From Microbacterium sp. ET2 (GTDB taxonomy: Bacteria > Actinomycetota > Actinomycetes > Actinomycetales > Microbacteriaceae), in assembly GCF_030347395.1 (NCBI RefSeq), contig NZ_CP128170.1, positions 124,001-188,000 of the forward strand: a stretch of 64,000 nucleotides of DNA, given 5' to 3'. The position numbers were made by a program, and so were the translations under genes. The notes below the pieces were generated by a model. That model searched no databases. It saw only the letters and a list, made by a program, of their open reading frames with translations, and was not told the origin of the DNA. This document shows positions 39,976 through 48,559 of the stretch, piece after piece (the first letter of the stretch is position 1; each line of letters begins with the position of its first letter).

Positions 39976-41112
39976 TTACCGTCCGTCATCCCCGGTCGCT
40001 GACCCCTCCGCACCGGCGTGGGGGCCTTTCTCCTCGGCCACCGCCGCGGCGGCGGCTTCGGCCGGGGTGCGTCCCGAGCCGTCGGGGAGGTCGGCGCCCG
40101 GCCGGTCCGCAGCATCCGCCGTGGTGACCGGTTCGCCCTCGCGTCGGGCGGCGATCAGACTGGCGACGGTTGCGACCGTCATCGCCGCGATGATCACGCC
40201 CAGCGACACCCACGTCGAGATGTCCGGTGCCCACTCGACGTGCTCGCCGCCGTTGATGAAGGGCAGCTCGTTCTCATGCAGGGCGTGGAGGAACAGCTTC
40301 ACGCCGATGAAGGCGAGGATGAAGGCGATGCCGTAGTGCAGGTACTTCAAGCGGTCCAGCAGACCACCGAGCAGGAAATAGAGCTGGCGCAGCCCCATCA
40401 GGGCGAACAGGTTCGCGGTGAACACGATGAACGGGCTCTGCGTGATGCCGAAGATCGCCGGGATCGAGTCGATCGCGAACACGAGGTCGGTGAAGCCGAT
40501 CGCGACGAAGACGAGGATCATCGGCGTGAAGATCTTCCTGCCGTCGATGACGGTGCGCAGCTTCGAGCCGTCGTAGCCGTCACTGATGTCGATGAAGCGA
40601 CGGAGGAATCGCACGATGCCCGTTTCGGCCTGCGCATCGTCATCGTGCTTGCCCGGGAAGGCCTGCCGCCACGCGGTGTACACCAGGAACAGACCGAAGA
40701 CGTAGAAGATCCAGCTGAGGTTCTCGATCAGCACGGCGCCGAGCATGATGAAGATGGCTCGCAGGATCAGCGCGATGATGATGCCCACCATCAGCACCTC
40801 CTGCTGATATCGGCGCGGCACCGAGAACTGACTCATCAGCAGGACGAAGACGAACAGATTGTCGACGGAGAGGCTGTACTCCGTCAGCCATCCGGCGACG
40901 AACTCCCCCATCGCATCGCCCGAGCCGGTGACCAGCAGCAGCACGACGGCGAAGACCAGCGCGAGGGTGACGTAGAACACCACCCAGAGCGTCGCCTCCT
41001 TCATCGAGGGGATGTGAGGGCGCTTGAGGATGATGAGCAGATCCGCGAGGAGAATCAGCGACAGCACCACCAGCGCGGTGATCGCGAACCACGTCGGAAT
41101 CTCATAGGTCAT
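39976..41112 (-). CDS. TerC family integral membrane protein
   Basis: The 378-aa protein has about eight to nine membrane segments and the TerC/Alx signatures with acidic residues inside the membrane: SLSVDNLFVFVLLM and DLVFAIDSIPAIFGITQ. Members are linked to tellurite resistance, manganese export and metal loading of secreted enzymes. A Pro/Ala/Glu-rich cytoplasmic tail of about 50 residues follows the last segment. The ATG at 41112 begins the hydrophobic start. The 140-base upstream gap is too short and lacks the folds of a yybP-ykoY manganese riboswitch. Confidence 0.9.
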   Translation of the reverse strand: MTYEIPTWFAITALVVLSLILLADLLIILKRPHIPSMKEATLWVVFYVTLALVFAVVLLLVTGSGDAMGEFVAGWLTEYSLSVDNLFVFVLLMSQFSVPRRYQQEVLMVGIIIALILRAIFIMLGAVLIENLSWIFYVFGLFLVYTAWRQAFPGKHDDDAQAETGIVRFLRRFIDISDGYDGSKLRTVIDGRKIFTPMILVFVAIGFTDLVFAIDSIPAIFGITQSPFIVFTANLFALMGLRQLYFLLGGLLDRLKYLHYGIAFILAFIGVKLFLHALHENELPFINGGEHVEWAPDISTWVSLGVIIAAMTVATVASLIAARREGEPVTTADAADRPGADLPDGSGRTPAEAAAAAVAEEKGPHAGAEGSATGDDGR

Positions 41113-41252
41113 GGGCCCCCACGATACTCGCCGGGCCGGGGTCCCAGAGCCCGACGAACGTCCCGAACCCGGCGGTGAGACGATCGGGACCGGCACGACA
41201 CTTATCGGGTGAGAGACAATGCGGATGCCGCGCAGCGGCGGGATGGGGAACG

Positions 41253-41804
41253 GTGACCGAGCAGACGGATGCGGCGCTCGTCGCGCGGGCCGCGGGCGGG
41301 AGCGAACTCGCCTTCCGGTCGCTCTACCGCGCGTACGTGCAGCCGGTGTACTGGATCGCTCACGGGCTGCTCCACGACGTCTCGGACGCCGAGGACGTCA
41401 CCCAGGAGACCTTCCTCGTCGCATGGCGGAAACTGCCGTCGCTCGACCTCGTGGGCGACTCTCTGCTTCCGTGGCTGGTCACCGTCTGCCGACTGCAGGC
41501 GGCGAACCGGATGCGGCGGCAGCGCCGGGACCGCACGCACGAGGTGCACGGCGACCTCGACGAGACGCTCCCCTCGACCATCGACGTCGAACAACAGGTC
41601 CTCGATGCCGATCTGGTCGAGCGGATCCTCGCGGAGGTCGAAGCGCTCGGTGAGCTCGACCGCGAGATCTTCCGGCTCTGCGCCGCGGAAGGATACGGGT
41701 ACCAGGCTGCCGCAGACCGGCTCGGCGTATCCCACGGCGTCGTCCGCAACCGTCTCTCCCGCATCCGCACACGAGTGCGGTCCGCCCTGAAGGAGAGCAC
41801 ATGA
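41253..41804 (+). CDS. ECF-type RNA polymerase sigma factor
   Basis: The 183-aa protein has region 2 (FRSLYRAYVQPVYWIAHG...SDAEDVTQETFLVAWRKL) and region 4 (LGELDREIFRLCAAEGYGYQAAADRLGVSHGVVRNRLSRIR) of extracytoplasmic-function sigma factors. GTG at 41253 has GGGGAA 3 bases upstream; a longer frame begins at 41175 but its first 26 codons look non-coding. It overlaps the DUF4349 gene by 4 bases (ATGA), the classic arrangement of a sigma factor with its controller. The target promoter was not identified. Confidence 0.9.
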   Translation: MTEQTDAALVARAAGGSELAFRSLYRAYVQPVYWIAHGLLHDVSDAEDVTQETFLVAWRKLPSLDLVGDSLLPWLVTVCRLQAANRMRRQRRDRTHEVHGDLDETLPSTIDVEQQVLDADLVERILAEVEALGELDREIFRLCAAEGYGYQAAADRLGVSHGVVRNRLSRIRTRVRSALKEST

Positions 41805-42922
41805 ACACCACCGAGCGCGCACCGCTTCCCGACCTCAGCGACGAACGGATCGACCGCATCGAGACGGGCCTGTTCGCCGGCATCGAGGCCGACCGCCGCA
41901 CGCGTCGGCGCCGCCGGCGCACCGGCTGGATCAGCGCCGGTGCTGCGGCAGCGGTGATCGTCGTGGCGGCCGCCATCGCCCCCGCCGTCGGGGGGATCGT
42001 CTCCCCCATGTCGTCGAACGAGTCCGCCGTCACGCCCGCCGGCGGTGACGCCGTCACGCTGCCGCTCGACCAGCGCGCCACCTCTGCCGAGAGCGGCGCT
42101 GCCGACGACCTCGGAACCGCCGAGGGCGGCGCATCCGCGGTGGAGGCGCCGGCGGGTCGGGACATCATCACGACGGCGTCGGCGAGCATCGTCGTCGACG
42201 ACGTACCGGCCGCCGCAGGAGAGGTCGGCGACGCGGCCACGGCGATCGGCGGATACGTGCAGTCGCAGTCGATCGGTCAGAGCGGCACGCCGATCCCGAT
42301 CGAGCCGGGTACCGGCGGACCGGACGTGTCGTATCCGTCACCCTACGCAGGCGAGTCCGGGTGGGTGACCGTGCGCATCCCGGCGCAAGAACTGTCGGGT
42401 TTCGTCTCGGGGCTGGCGGGGATCGGCGAGATCACGCAGTCCTCGATCGATCGCCAGGATGTCACGGAACAGACCGTCGACCTCCGCGCCCGCGTCGAAG
42501 CGACGCAGGCATCCGTCGATCGGCTGGAAGAGCTCCTGGCGCAGGCGGGCGACCTCGGCGACCTCATCGCCGCGGAGAGCGCGCTCGCTGAACGCCAGGC
42601 GACCCTGGAGTCCTACCAGCAGCAGCTGGAGTCGCTCGAGGGCCAGGTGGAGCTGTCGACGGTGTCGGTGTCGCTGTCACCGCGTGTGGAGCAGGTCACG
42701 GCCGACCCCGCCGGTTTCACCGACGGTCTTCTCGCCGGATGGAACGGCCTCATCGCCACACTCAACGGCATCGTCATCGCTTTCGGATTCCTCATCCCCT
42801 GGCTCGTCGTCCTCGGCGTCGTGGGGCTGATCGTGTGGGGCGTGATCCGGCTCCGTCGGGCGCGACGCGAGCGCGCGGCGGGCGACCGGTCGACCGGCGA
42901 GCAAGCAGCTCCCGACGCCTGA
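41801..42922 (+). CDS. DUF4349 membrane protein with anti-sigma-like N terminus
   Basis: The 373-aa protein has an N-terminal cytoplasmic segment of about 40 residues (DERIDRIETGLFAGIEADRRTRR...), a membrane helix at about 43-66, a Ser/Ala-rich linker, the DUF4349 domain (about 118-345: ASIVVDDVPAAAGEVGDAATAIGGYV..., WVTVRIPA) with a coiled coil at about 225-290, and a second membrane segment near 312-345. DUF4349 proteins are usually lipoproteins without the leading helix. The short helical N terminus, coupled to an ECF factor, suggests an anti-sigma role. Terminates at a strong bidirectional hairpin. Confidence 0.85.
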   Translation: MNTTERAPLPDLSDERIDRIETGLFAGIEADRRTRRRRRRTGWISAGAAAAVIVVAAAIAPAVGGIVSPMSSNESAVTPAGGDAVTLPLDQRATSAESGAADDLGTAEGGASAVEAPAGRDIITTASASIVVDDVPAAAGEVGDAATAIGGYVQSQSIGQSGTPIPIEPGTGGPDVSYPSPYAGESGWVTVRIPAQELSGFVSGLAGIGEITQSSIDRQDVTEQTVDLRARVEATQASVDRLEELLAQAGDLGDLIAAESALAERQATLESYQQQLESLEGQVELSTVSVSLSPRVEQVTADPAGFTDGLLAGWNGLIATLNGIVIAFGFLIPWLVVLGVVGLIVWGVIRLRRARRERAAGDRSTGEQAAPDA

Positions 42923-42937
42923 GTCGCGCGCACGCCG

Positions 42938-42969
42938 GAAGCCCTGGTGATGGGGGTCACCAGGGCTTC
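42938..42969. terminator. Bidirectional terminator between DUF4349 and fruA
   Basis: A perfect 13-bp stem (GAAGCCCTGGTGA) with a 6-base loop lies between two convergent genes. TTCTCGTG follows on the plus strand. It can end both transcripts. Confidence 0.8.
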
Positions 42970-43004
42970 TCGTGTGCCGCCCGTCGGCAGCGGGCGCGAA
43001 CGGA

Positions 43005-45038
43005 TCAGGCAGCGACGGGAACCGCCGAGCTCGCCGGGACGACGGCGGGCGCTTCGCGCTTGTGCACCCACTTCTTCAGGGCGATGACGGCGAATGCGGA
43101 GACGATCACACCCGCGAGGACCGAGAGCACGAAGCCCCAGATCGGCTGGATGGCGAAGAAGACGAAGATGCCGCCGTGGGGTGCGAGGGACGAGACGCCG
43201 ATCGCCATGCTCAGCCCGCCGGTCACCGCTCCGCCGAGCATCGACGCCGGGATCACACGGAAGAGGTCTGCTGCGGCGAAGGGGATCGCGCCCTCGGAGA
43301 TGAAGGCCGCGCCCAGCAGCCACGCCGCCTTGCCGTTCTCGCGCTCGACGGGGGTGAAGAGGTTGCGGGCCAGCACCGTCGATGCGAGGGCCATCGCCAG
43401 CGGCGGGACCATGCCTGCGGCCATCACCGCCGCCATGATGAGGTAGGGCGACGAGAAGGGCTGCGACGCCGTCGCGGCCGCGAGGCCCGTCGTGGCGAAC
43501 GTGTAGGCGACCTTGTTGACCGGGCCGCCGAGATCGAAGCACATCATCAGCCCGAGGATCACCCCGAGGATGACCGCAGACGCACCGCTGAGACTGTTCA
43601 GCCAGTCGGTGAGCCACGTCATGAGCTGCGCGATCGGGCGACCGAGGAAGAGGATCATCAGCCCGGAGGCGACCACCGAACCCACGAGCGGGATGATCAC
43701 CACCGGCATCAGACCGCGCAGCCACCGCGGTGCGGGGAGGCGACCGAGCCACAACGCGATGAATCCCGCCAGCAGCCCGCCGATGAGACCGCCGATGAAC
43801 CCGGCGCTCATGAGCACCGCCACCGCACCGGCCACGAATCCCGGCGCGATGCCCGGTCGATCGGCGATGGCGAAGGCGATGAAGCCGGCGAGGACCGGGA
43901 CGAGGAATCCCATGGACGTCGCGCCGATCATGAAGGCGACAGAGCCCAGGTACTGTCCGAGACCGCCGGCAGGCAGGTCCCACAGCGAGTTCTCGACGAT
44001 CACGGTCGCCGCGTCGTCGGTCACCTGGTAGCCGCCGAGGAGGAATCCGAGCGCGATGAGCAGACCGCCGCCCGCCACGAACGGGATCATGTAGCTCACA
44101 CCGGTGAGGAGCCAGCGCTTGATGCGGGCTCCGACGGATTCCTGAGCGCCGGTCGGACCCGACGCCGCCGCGCCGGCCGATCCGGCCACTCGCTCGGCGC
44201 GGGGATCGGAAGCCGCGGCGACCGCTTCGGAGATGAGCTTGTCGGGCTGCTCGATACCGCGCTTGACGCTCGTGCGCACGACGGGCTTGCCTGCGAAGCG
44301 CTGCGCCTCGCGGACGTCGACGTCGACGGCGAAGATGACCGCGTCGGCGTCGCGGATGGCCTCGGGCGGCAGAGCTTGATAGCCGCTCGAACCCTGTGGC
44401 TCGACGATCAGGTCCACGTCGGCCTTCTGCCCTGCTGCCGCCAGTGCGTCAGCGGCCATGAAGGTGTGGGCGATCCCGGTCGCGCAGGCGGTCACGGCGA
44501 CGATCCTCGGACGGGGCCGGCCCGCCGCTCCCGGCGGTGCGGATGCGGGCGGTGTGACGATCGGGTCCGGCCCCGACTCCCCGATCGCCTCGCGGACGAT
44601 CGTCACGACCTCGTCGTCGCTGCCGGCCGCGCGGAGCCCCGCGGTGAAGTCGTCGTCCATGAGACTGCGGGCGAGCTTCGACAGCACGGCGAGGTGGTCC
44701 TCGGCGGCATCGGCGGGTGCGGCGATGAGGAACACCAGGTCGGCAGGTCCGTCATCCGCACCGAAGTCCACGCCGGGCGCCAGCCGCGCGAAGGCCAGGG
44801 ACGGACGGGTCACCGCCGCGCTCTTGGCGTGCGGGATGGCGATTCCGCCGGGGAGTCCCGTCTCGTCCTTCTGCTCGCGAGCCCACGCATCGGAGAACAG
44901 CGCCTCCGCGTCGGTGGCGCGGCCCTGCGCGACGACACGCTCGGCGAGGGCGCGGATGACCGCAGCCTTGTCCGACCCGAGCCCGACATCAAGACTCACA
45001 AGGCCGGGGGTGATGGTGTGCGACGTCGGTGAAGACAT
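43005..45038 (-). CDS. fruA: PTS fructose transporter subunit EIIABC
   Basis: Imports fructose and phosphorylates it to fructose-1-phosphate. The 677-aa protein has an EIIA domain (about 10-150; phospho-His70 in GIAIPHAKS), an EIIB domain (about 178-275; phospho-Cys185 in AVTACATGIAHTF) and an EIIC membrane domain (about 305-650; GGPVNKVAYTF, APHGGIFV). AGGAGG lies 8 bases before the ATG at 45038. Last gene of the regulator-fruK-fruA operon, 23 bases after fruK. No HPr or EI gene is in the window. Confidence 0.95.
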   Translation of the reverse strand: MSSPTSHTITPGLVSLDVGLGSDKAAVIRALAERVVAQGRATDAEALFSDAWAREQKDETGLPGGIAIPHAKSAAVTRPSLAFARLAPGVDFGADDGPADLVFLIAAPADAAEDHLAVLSKLARSLMDDDFTAGLRAAGSDDEVVTIVREAIGESGPDPIVTPPASAPPGAAGRPRPRIVAVTACATGIAHTFMAADALAAAGQKADVDLIVEPQGSSGYQALPPEAIRDADAVIFAVDVDVREAQRFAGKPVVRTSVKRGIEQPDKLISEAVAAASDPRAERVAGSAGAAASGPTGAQESVGARIKRWLLTGVSYMIPFVAGGGLLIALGFLLGGYQVTDDAATVIVENSLWDLPAGGLGQYLGSVAFMIGATSMGFLVPVLAGFIAFAIADRPGIAPGFVAGAVAVLMSAGFIGGLIGGLLAGFIALWLGRLPAPRWLRGLMPVVIIPLVGSVVASGLMILFLGRPIAQLMTWLTDWLNSLSGASAVILGVILGLMMCFDLGGPVNKVAYTFATTGLAAATASQPFSSPYLIMAAVMAAGMVPPLAMALASTVLARNLFTPVERENGKAAWLLGAAFISEGAIPFAAADLFRVIPASMLGGAVTGGLSMAIGVSSLAPHGGIFVFFAIQPIWGFVLSVLAGVIVSAFAVIALKKWVHKREAPAVVPASSAVPVAA

Positions 45039-45061
45039 CTTCGAGACCTCCTCTGGTCTGC

Positions 45062-46039
45062 TCACGGGGCGACGCCCGCGGGGTTATGACGCTCGGCGAC
45101 GAGCGCGGTGACTCGGACCTCCCCGGCGGGAAGATCGGCGGGGGTGGGGACCTGGGTGCCGGGGAGGGACACCGCGGCGGCGCCGTACCGTACGGCGTGC
45201 TCGAGGCGGTCGGCGGGACCTGCGCCGGTGACGGCGGCGAGCAGGTAACCGGCCAGCGAGCTGTCCCCCGCGCCCACGGTGCTCACGGCGCGGGTGGGCG
45301 GAGGGGCGGCGTGCCACGCCCCCTCTGCGGTGACGAGGACCGCTCCCCGGGAGCCCAGGGTGACCAGGGCCGCGCCGACGGCGGCGGGAACGAGATCGGC
45401 GCCCAGACGCACCACCTCCGCCACCGGGTCGTCGGCGTCCAGCGCGGTGCGCCCACCGACGAGCTCGGCGAGCTCCTCGTCGTTCGGCTTGATCAGATCG
45501 GGGCGACCACGCTCGACGACGGCGACGAGGGCGCCGCCGGACGTATCCACGGCGATCAGCGGCGCGCCGGGTGCGTCCCTGACGGCGTCGATGACATCTG
45601 CGTAGAAGTCGTCGCCCACACCCGGCGGCACCGAACCCGCCAGCACGAGCCATCGGGCCCCGCGGCTGGCTGCGACGGTGTCGGCGATGAGGGCGCGGCG
45701 GTCGGCGATCGTGAGGCGTGCACCGGGCAGATTGATCTTGGTCGTCATGCCGGCCGGATCGGTCAGGGCGATGTTGGCACGGACGCGTCCGCTGACGGCG
45801 GTCGTGCGGGTGGGCACGCCGGTCTGGCGGAGCAGTTCGGCGTAGGGGTCGTGCGGGTCGAGGGGCACCACCGCTAGGGCCGGGATCCCTGCGGCAACGA
45901 CCGCGCGGGCCACGTTGACGCCTTTGCCGCCCGCGTCCTCGCGGACGGCGACGGCCTGCTGCACCTCCCCAGGGCGCAGACCCGTGGTCAGCGCCACGGT
46001 GCGATCCAGCGACGGGTGGACGGTGAGGGTGACGATCAT
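45062..46039 (-). CDS. fruK: 1-phosphofructokinase
   Basis: PfkB-family kinase that converts fructose-1-phosphate to fructose-1,6-bisphosphate. The 325-aa protein has MIVTLTVHPSLDRTVALT, GGKGVNVARA, KINLPG, KPNDEELAELVG and the catalytic STVGAGDSSLAGYLLA. The ATG at 46039 overlaps the regulator stop by 4 bases. Confidence 0.94.
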   Translation of the reverse strand: MIVTLTVHPSLDRTVALTTGLRPGEVQQAVAVREDAGGKGVNVARAVVAAGIPALAVVPLDPHDPYAELLRQTGVPTRTTAVSGRVRANIALTDPAGMTTKINLPGARLTIADRRALIADTVAASRGARWLVLAGSVPPGVGDDFYADVIDAVRDAPGAPLIAVDTSGGALVAVVERGRPDLIKPNDEELAELVGGRTALDADDPVAEVVRLGADLVPAAVGAALVTLGSRGAVLVTAEGAWHAAPPPTRAVSTVGAGDSSLAGYLLAAVTGAGPADRLEHAVRYGAAAVSLPGTQVPTPADLPAGEVRVTALVAERHNPAGVAP

Positions 46040-46821
46040 GCGGTCCACATCTCCACGTCGGCGCTGCGCAGGGCATCGGCGAGTTCTCCCGACGGTGGGG
46101 CGTCGGTGACCAGGACGTCCACGTCGTCGAGCCCGGCGAATCGCACCAGATACTCCTCGTCGACCTTGCTCGCGTCAGCGAGGACGATGATCCGACGCGC
46201 CGCCGCGACGATGGCCCGCTTGACCGCCGCTTCTTCCGGGTCGGGCGTGCTGAGTCCGAACGCGGCGGAGATCCCGTTCGTTCCGATGACCGCGACATCC
46301 GGACGCAGCTGGGAGACGGCCTCGACCGCGGCGGAGCCGACAGCGGCCGCCGTCAACCCGCGGACCCTCCCGCCGATGAGAGTCAGGGGCAGATCGGCGC
46401 GGGCACCGAGCTCGAACGCGATGGGCACGGCATGGGTGACCAGTTCGAGCCGCGCGTTGCCGTCAGCGGGCGTGCGCAGCGCGAACTCCCGCGCGAACGC
46501 GGCGGTCGTCGTCCCCGCGTCGATGAAGATCGACCCACCGAGACCCGCCAGTGCCTCTGCCGCCCGCACCGCGATCCGCGTCTTCTCCTCGCCGTGCACC
46601 GCACCGCGGACGGATACCGCCGTCTCGCTCGTTCCCCCGCGCGAGGCGGCGACCGCGCCGCCGTGGACTCGCCGCAGCGCGCCGGCGCGCTCCAGGGCAT
46701 CGAGGTCGCGTCGCACGGTTTCGGTGGTCACGCCGAAGTCGCGTGCGAGGTCGACCACCGACACGCGACCCGCGCTCAGCAGCCGCCGTTCGATCGCGTC
46801 GTGTCGCTCCGTCGCGTACAT
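46036..46821 (-). CDS. DeoR-family regulator of fructose genes
   Basis: The 261-aa protein has a DeoR N-terminal winged helix (RHDAIERRLLSAGRVSVVDLARDFGVTTETVRRDLDALE) and a C-terminal sugar-phosphate sensor domain (IFIDAGTTTAAF, LTLIGGRVR, ...). It heads the operon with fruK and fruA, so it probably responds to fructose-1-phosphate and represses its own operon. GAGGAAGAGG precedes the ATG. Three 10-bp repeats overlap its likely promoter (46848-46878). The name fruR would fit but is used for several unrelated regulators. Confidence 0.88.
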   Translation of the reverse strand: MYATERHDAIERRLLSAGRVSVVDLARDFGVTTETVRRDLDALERAGALRRVHGGAVAASRGGTSETAVSVRGAVHGEEKTRIAVRAAEALAGLGGSIFIDAGTTTAAFAREFALRTPADGNARLELVTHAVPIAFELGARADLPLTLIGGRVRGLTAAAVGSAAVEAVSQLRPDVAVIGTNGISAAFGLSTPDPEEAAVKRAIVAAARRIIVLADASKVDEEYLVRFAGLDDVDVLVTDAPPSGELADALRSADVEMWTA

Positions 46822-46847
46822 CCGTCCTCTTCCTCAAGGTTTCCCAC

Positions 46848-46878
46848 AGAATACAACACGTATCAACACAAAACAACA
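46848..46878 (-). promoter_or_regulatory. fru operon promoter with three tandem TGTTG operator repeats
   Basis: On the minus strand TTGTTT (46876-46871) and TATTCT (46853-46848) are 17 bases apart, 27 bases before the regulator ATG. TGTTG occurs three times at exactly 10-base spacing (46878-46874, 46868-46864, 46858-46854), so all copies face the same side of the helix. Tandem direct repeats with TGTT cores are typical DeoR-family sites. The stretch is A+T-rich relative to its surroundings. Confidence 0.65.
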
Positions 46879-46989
46879 GAACTCTGCGTTAATCCCACAT
46901 TCCGGCTCGCATCAGTGCCAGAGCCTCACGACGACGCCCGAGTAGGGTCGTGAAGACCACCGTCGGCAGACCCCCACGAAGGAACCGCC

Positions 46990-48321
46990 GTGTCCCCCAT
47001 CCCGCCCACACCCGAGCCGCTCCTCGACGGCCGCTATCGGTTGGGAGACCTCATCGGCGAGGGCGGGATGGCGCGGGTGTACCGCGCGGAGGACGTGCTC
47101 CTCGGACGCACCGTAGCCGTCAAAGTCCTGCGCCCGGGCGTGGAGGGATCGGCTTCACCCGAGAGGGCCCGGGCCGAAGTCGCGGCTCTCGCAGCGCTGA
47201 GCCATCCGGCACTGGTGATGCTGCTGGACGCGAGCCTCGAACCGGGCAAGCCCGAGTACCTGGTCATGGAATTCGTCGAGGGGCAGACTCTCGCCCGGGC
47301 GCTGACCGCCGGGCCGCTCCCCCCGAACGAAGTCGCAGCGCTCGCCGCCGAACTCGCCGAGGCCCTGCACGTCGTCCACGGAGCCGGCGTCGTCCACCGC
47401 GACCTCAAGCCCGCGAACATCCTCGTCACGCCGTCTCCCCTGCCGCATCGCCTGTTCCGCGCCAAGCTCGCGGACTTCGGCATCGCCTACCTGCTCGACA
47501 GCGCGCGGATCACCACACCCGGCACCGTGATCGGCACCGCCTCCTACCTCGCCCCCGAGCAGGTGCGGGGTGCCGCCCCTGCACCACCAGCCGACATCTA
47601 CGCGCTGGGGCTGGTGCTGCTCGAAGCCCTGACCGGCACGCGGGCGTTCCCGGCCGCGTCCGCCGCCGAGGCGGCACTCGCCCGACTGGCCGCACCGCCG
47701 GTGATCCCTGCCGACGTGGGGCAGGGATGGCGGGCGCTCCTGGAGCGCATGACCGATCTCGATCCGGCCCGCAGGCCCACCGCACTGGAGGTCGCCGTGT
47801 CGTCGGCGGACCTCACCGGCGTCACGCCCGTGGAGATGTCGACCGCCGTGCTTCCGGCGGCACCCGCGCGCGGTGAGGAGCCGACGGCCGTCCTCGCCCC
47901 TTCCGATCCGATCGGGGCGACCTCCCCGACCCGACGTCGCCGCGCCCCGGTCGTCTGGGGGGCCGTGGCGACCGGTGCGGCCCTGGTCCTGGGACTGGGC
48001 ACGTGGGCCGCCGTCAGCGCCGGCACCGCGCAGCCGGGACCGGTGGCGACGGTGCCCGCGACGAATGACCCGAGCGAGGGCCCCGTGCCTGCGACGACCA
48101 CCTCCGACCCCGGGGTGGATCCGGCCGTCGAACAGCCCGCCGATCCTGCCCCGCCGGCCGACGACGAGGCCCAGCCCGAGGCCGAGGAGGCGCAGCGCGA
48201 GGCCGAGAAGGCCCAGCGAGAGGCCGAGAAGGAGGCCGAGAAGGCACGCAAGGAGGCCGAGAAGGAAGCAGAACGAGACCGCGAACAGGCCGACGACGGG
48301 CCCGGCGACCGCGACGACTGA
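46990..48321 (+). CDS. Receptor-type Ser/Thr protein kinase
   Basis: The 443-aa protein has a Hanks kinase domain at about 15-275: glycine loop IGEGGMARVY, Lys45 in VAVKVL, catalytic VHRDLKPANI (Asp138), ADFG (162-164) and GTASYLAPE. A juxtamembrane linker and one membrane helix follow (about 318-345). The extracellular part is a short Pro/Thr-rich stretch and about 45 residues of charged repeats built on EAEKA units, probably helical; no PASTA domains are present. GTG start with GAAGGA 6 bases upstream. Ends at a bidirectional terminator. Confidence 0.93.
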   Translation: MSPIPPTPEPLLDGRYRLGDLIGEGGMARVYRAEDVLLGRTVAVKVLRPGVEGSASPERARAEVAALAALSHPALVMLLDASLEPGKPEYLVMEFVEGQTLARALTAGPLPPNEVAALAAELAEALHVVHGAGVVHRDLKPANILVTPSPLPHRLFRAKLADFGIAYLLDSARITTPGTVIGTASYLAPEQVRGAAPAPPADIYALGLVLLEALTGTRAFPAASAAEAALARLAAPPVIPADVGQGWRALLERMTDLDPARRPTALEVAVSSADLTGVTPVEMSTAVLPAAPARGEEPTAVLAPSDPIGATSPTRRRRAPVVWGAVATGAALVLGLGTWAAVSAGTAQPGPVATVPATNDPSEGPVPATTTSDPGVDPAVEQPADPAPPADDEAQPEAEEAQREAEKAQREAEKEAEKARKEAEKEAERDREQADDGPGDRDD

Positions 48322-48340
48322 CGTCCCGGCCGGAACGCAC

Positions 48341-48369
48341 GAAAGCCCCCGGGCGAACCGGAGGCTTTC
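48341..48369. terminator. Hairpin between kinase gene and tRNA-Glu
   Basis: GAAAGCC / GGCTTTC outer stem with an inner CGG/CCG extension lies between the convergent kinase and tRNA-Glu genes and can serve both strands. Confidence 0.65.
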
Positions 48370-48376
48370 GAACTGT

Positions 48377-48452
48377 TGGTGACCCCAGCGGGATTCGAAC
48401 CCGCGTTACCGCCGTGAGAGGGCGGCGTACTAGGCCGCTATACGATGGGGCC
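48377..48452 (-). tRNA. tRNA-Glu (CTC)
   Basis: A complete cloverleaf on the minus strand. The acceptor GGCCCCA pairs with TGGGGTC (one G-U), the anticodon loop CTCTCAC reads CTC for Glu, the T arm is GCGGG TTCGAAT CCCGC, and discriminator A73 is followed by an encoded CCA. Confidence 0.95.
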
Positions 48453-48468
48453 GTCAGGCAACCGTTCG

Positions 48469-48498
48469 ATTATGCCATGGCCCTGCCGCCGCGAACAA
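48469..48498 (-). promoter_or_regulatory. Promoter of tRNA-Glu
   Basis: TTGTTC (48498-48493) and CATAAT (48474-48469) are spaced by 18 bases, with the predicted start about 10 bases ahead of the mature tRNA 5' end. Confidence 0.6.
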
Positions 48499-48559
48499 AT
48501 CGGGTCAGCGCCGGCGAAGGCCGCTTGCCGATGCCGCCCCGCACAGGTTGACTCAGGGC

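Noticed and set aside
41113..41252. Manganese (yybP-ykoY) riboswitch ahead of the TerC-family gene
   Set aside because: Only 140 bases separate it from the divergent sigma-factor gene, and the characteristic paired loops and terminator are not visible.
42972..45032. Plus-strand open frame of about 690 codons opposite fruA
   Set aside because: Its product is a monotonous His/Arg/Asp/Glu string; the minus strand encodes an intact PTS EIIABC protein.
48130..48318. Tandem DNA repeat or microsatellite in the kinase gene 3' end
   Set aside because: The repetition is at the protein level (EAEK units); the DNA copies differ in wobble positions and do not form a clean tandem array.
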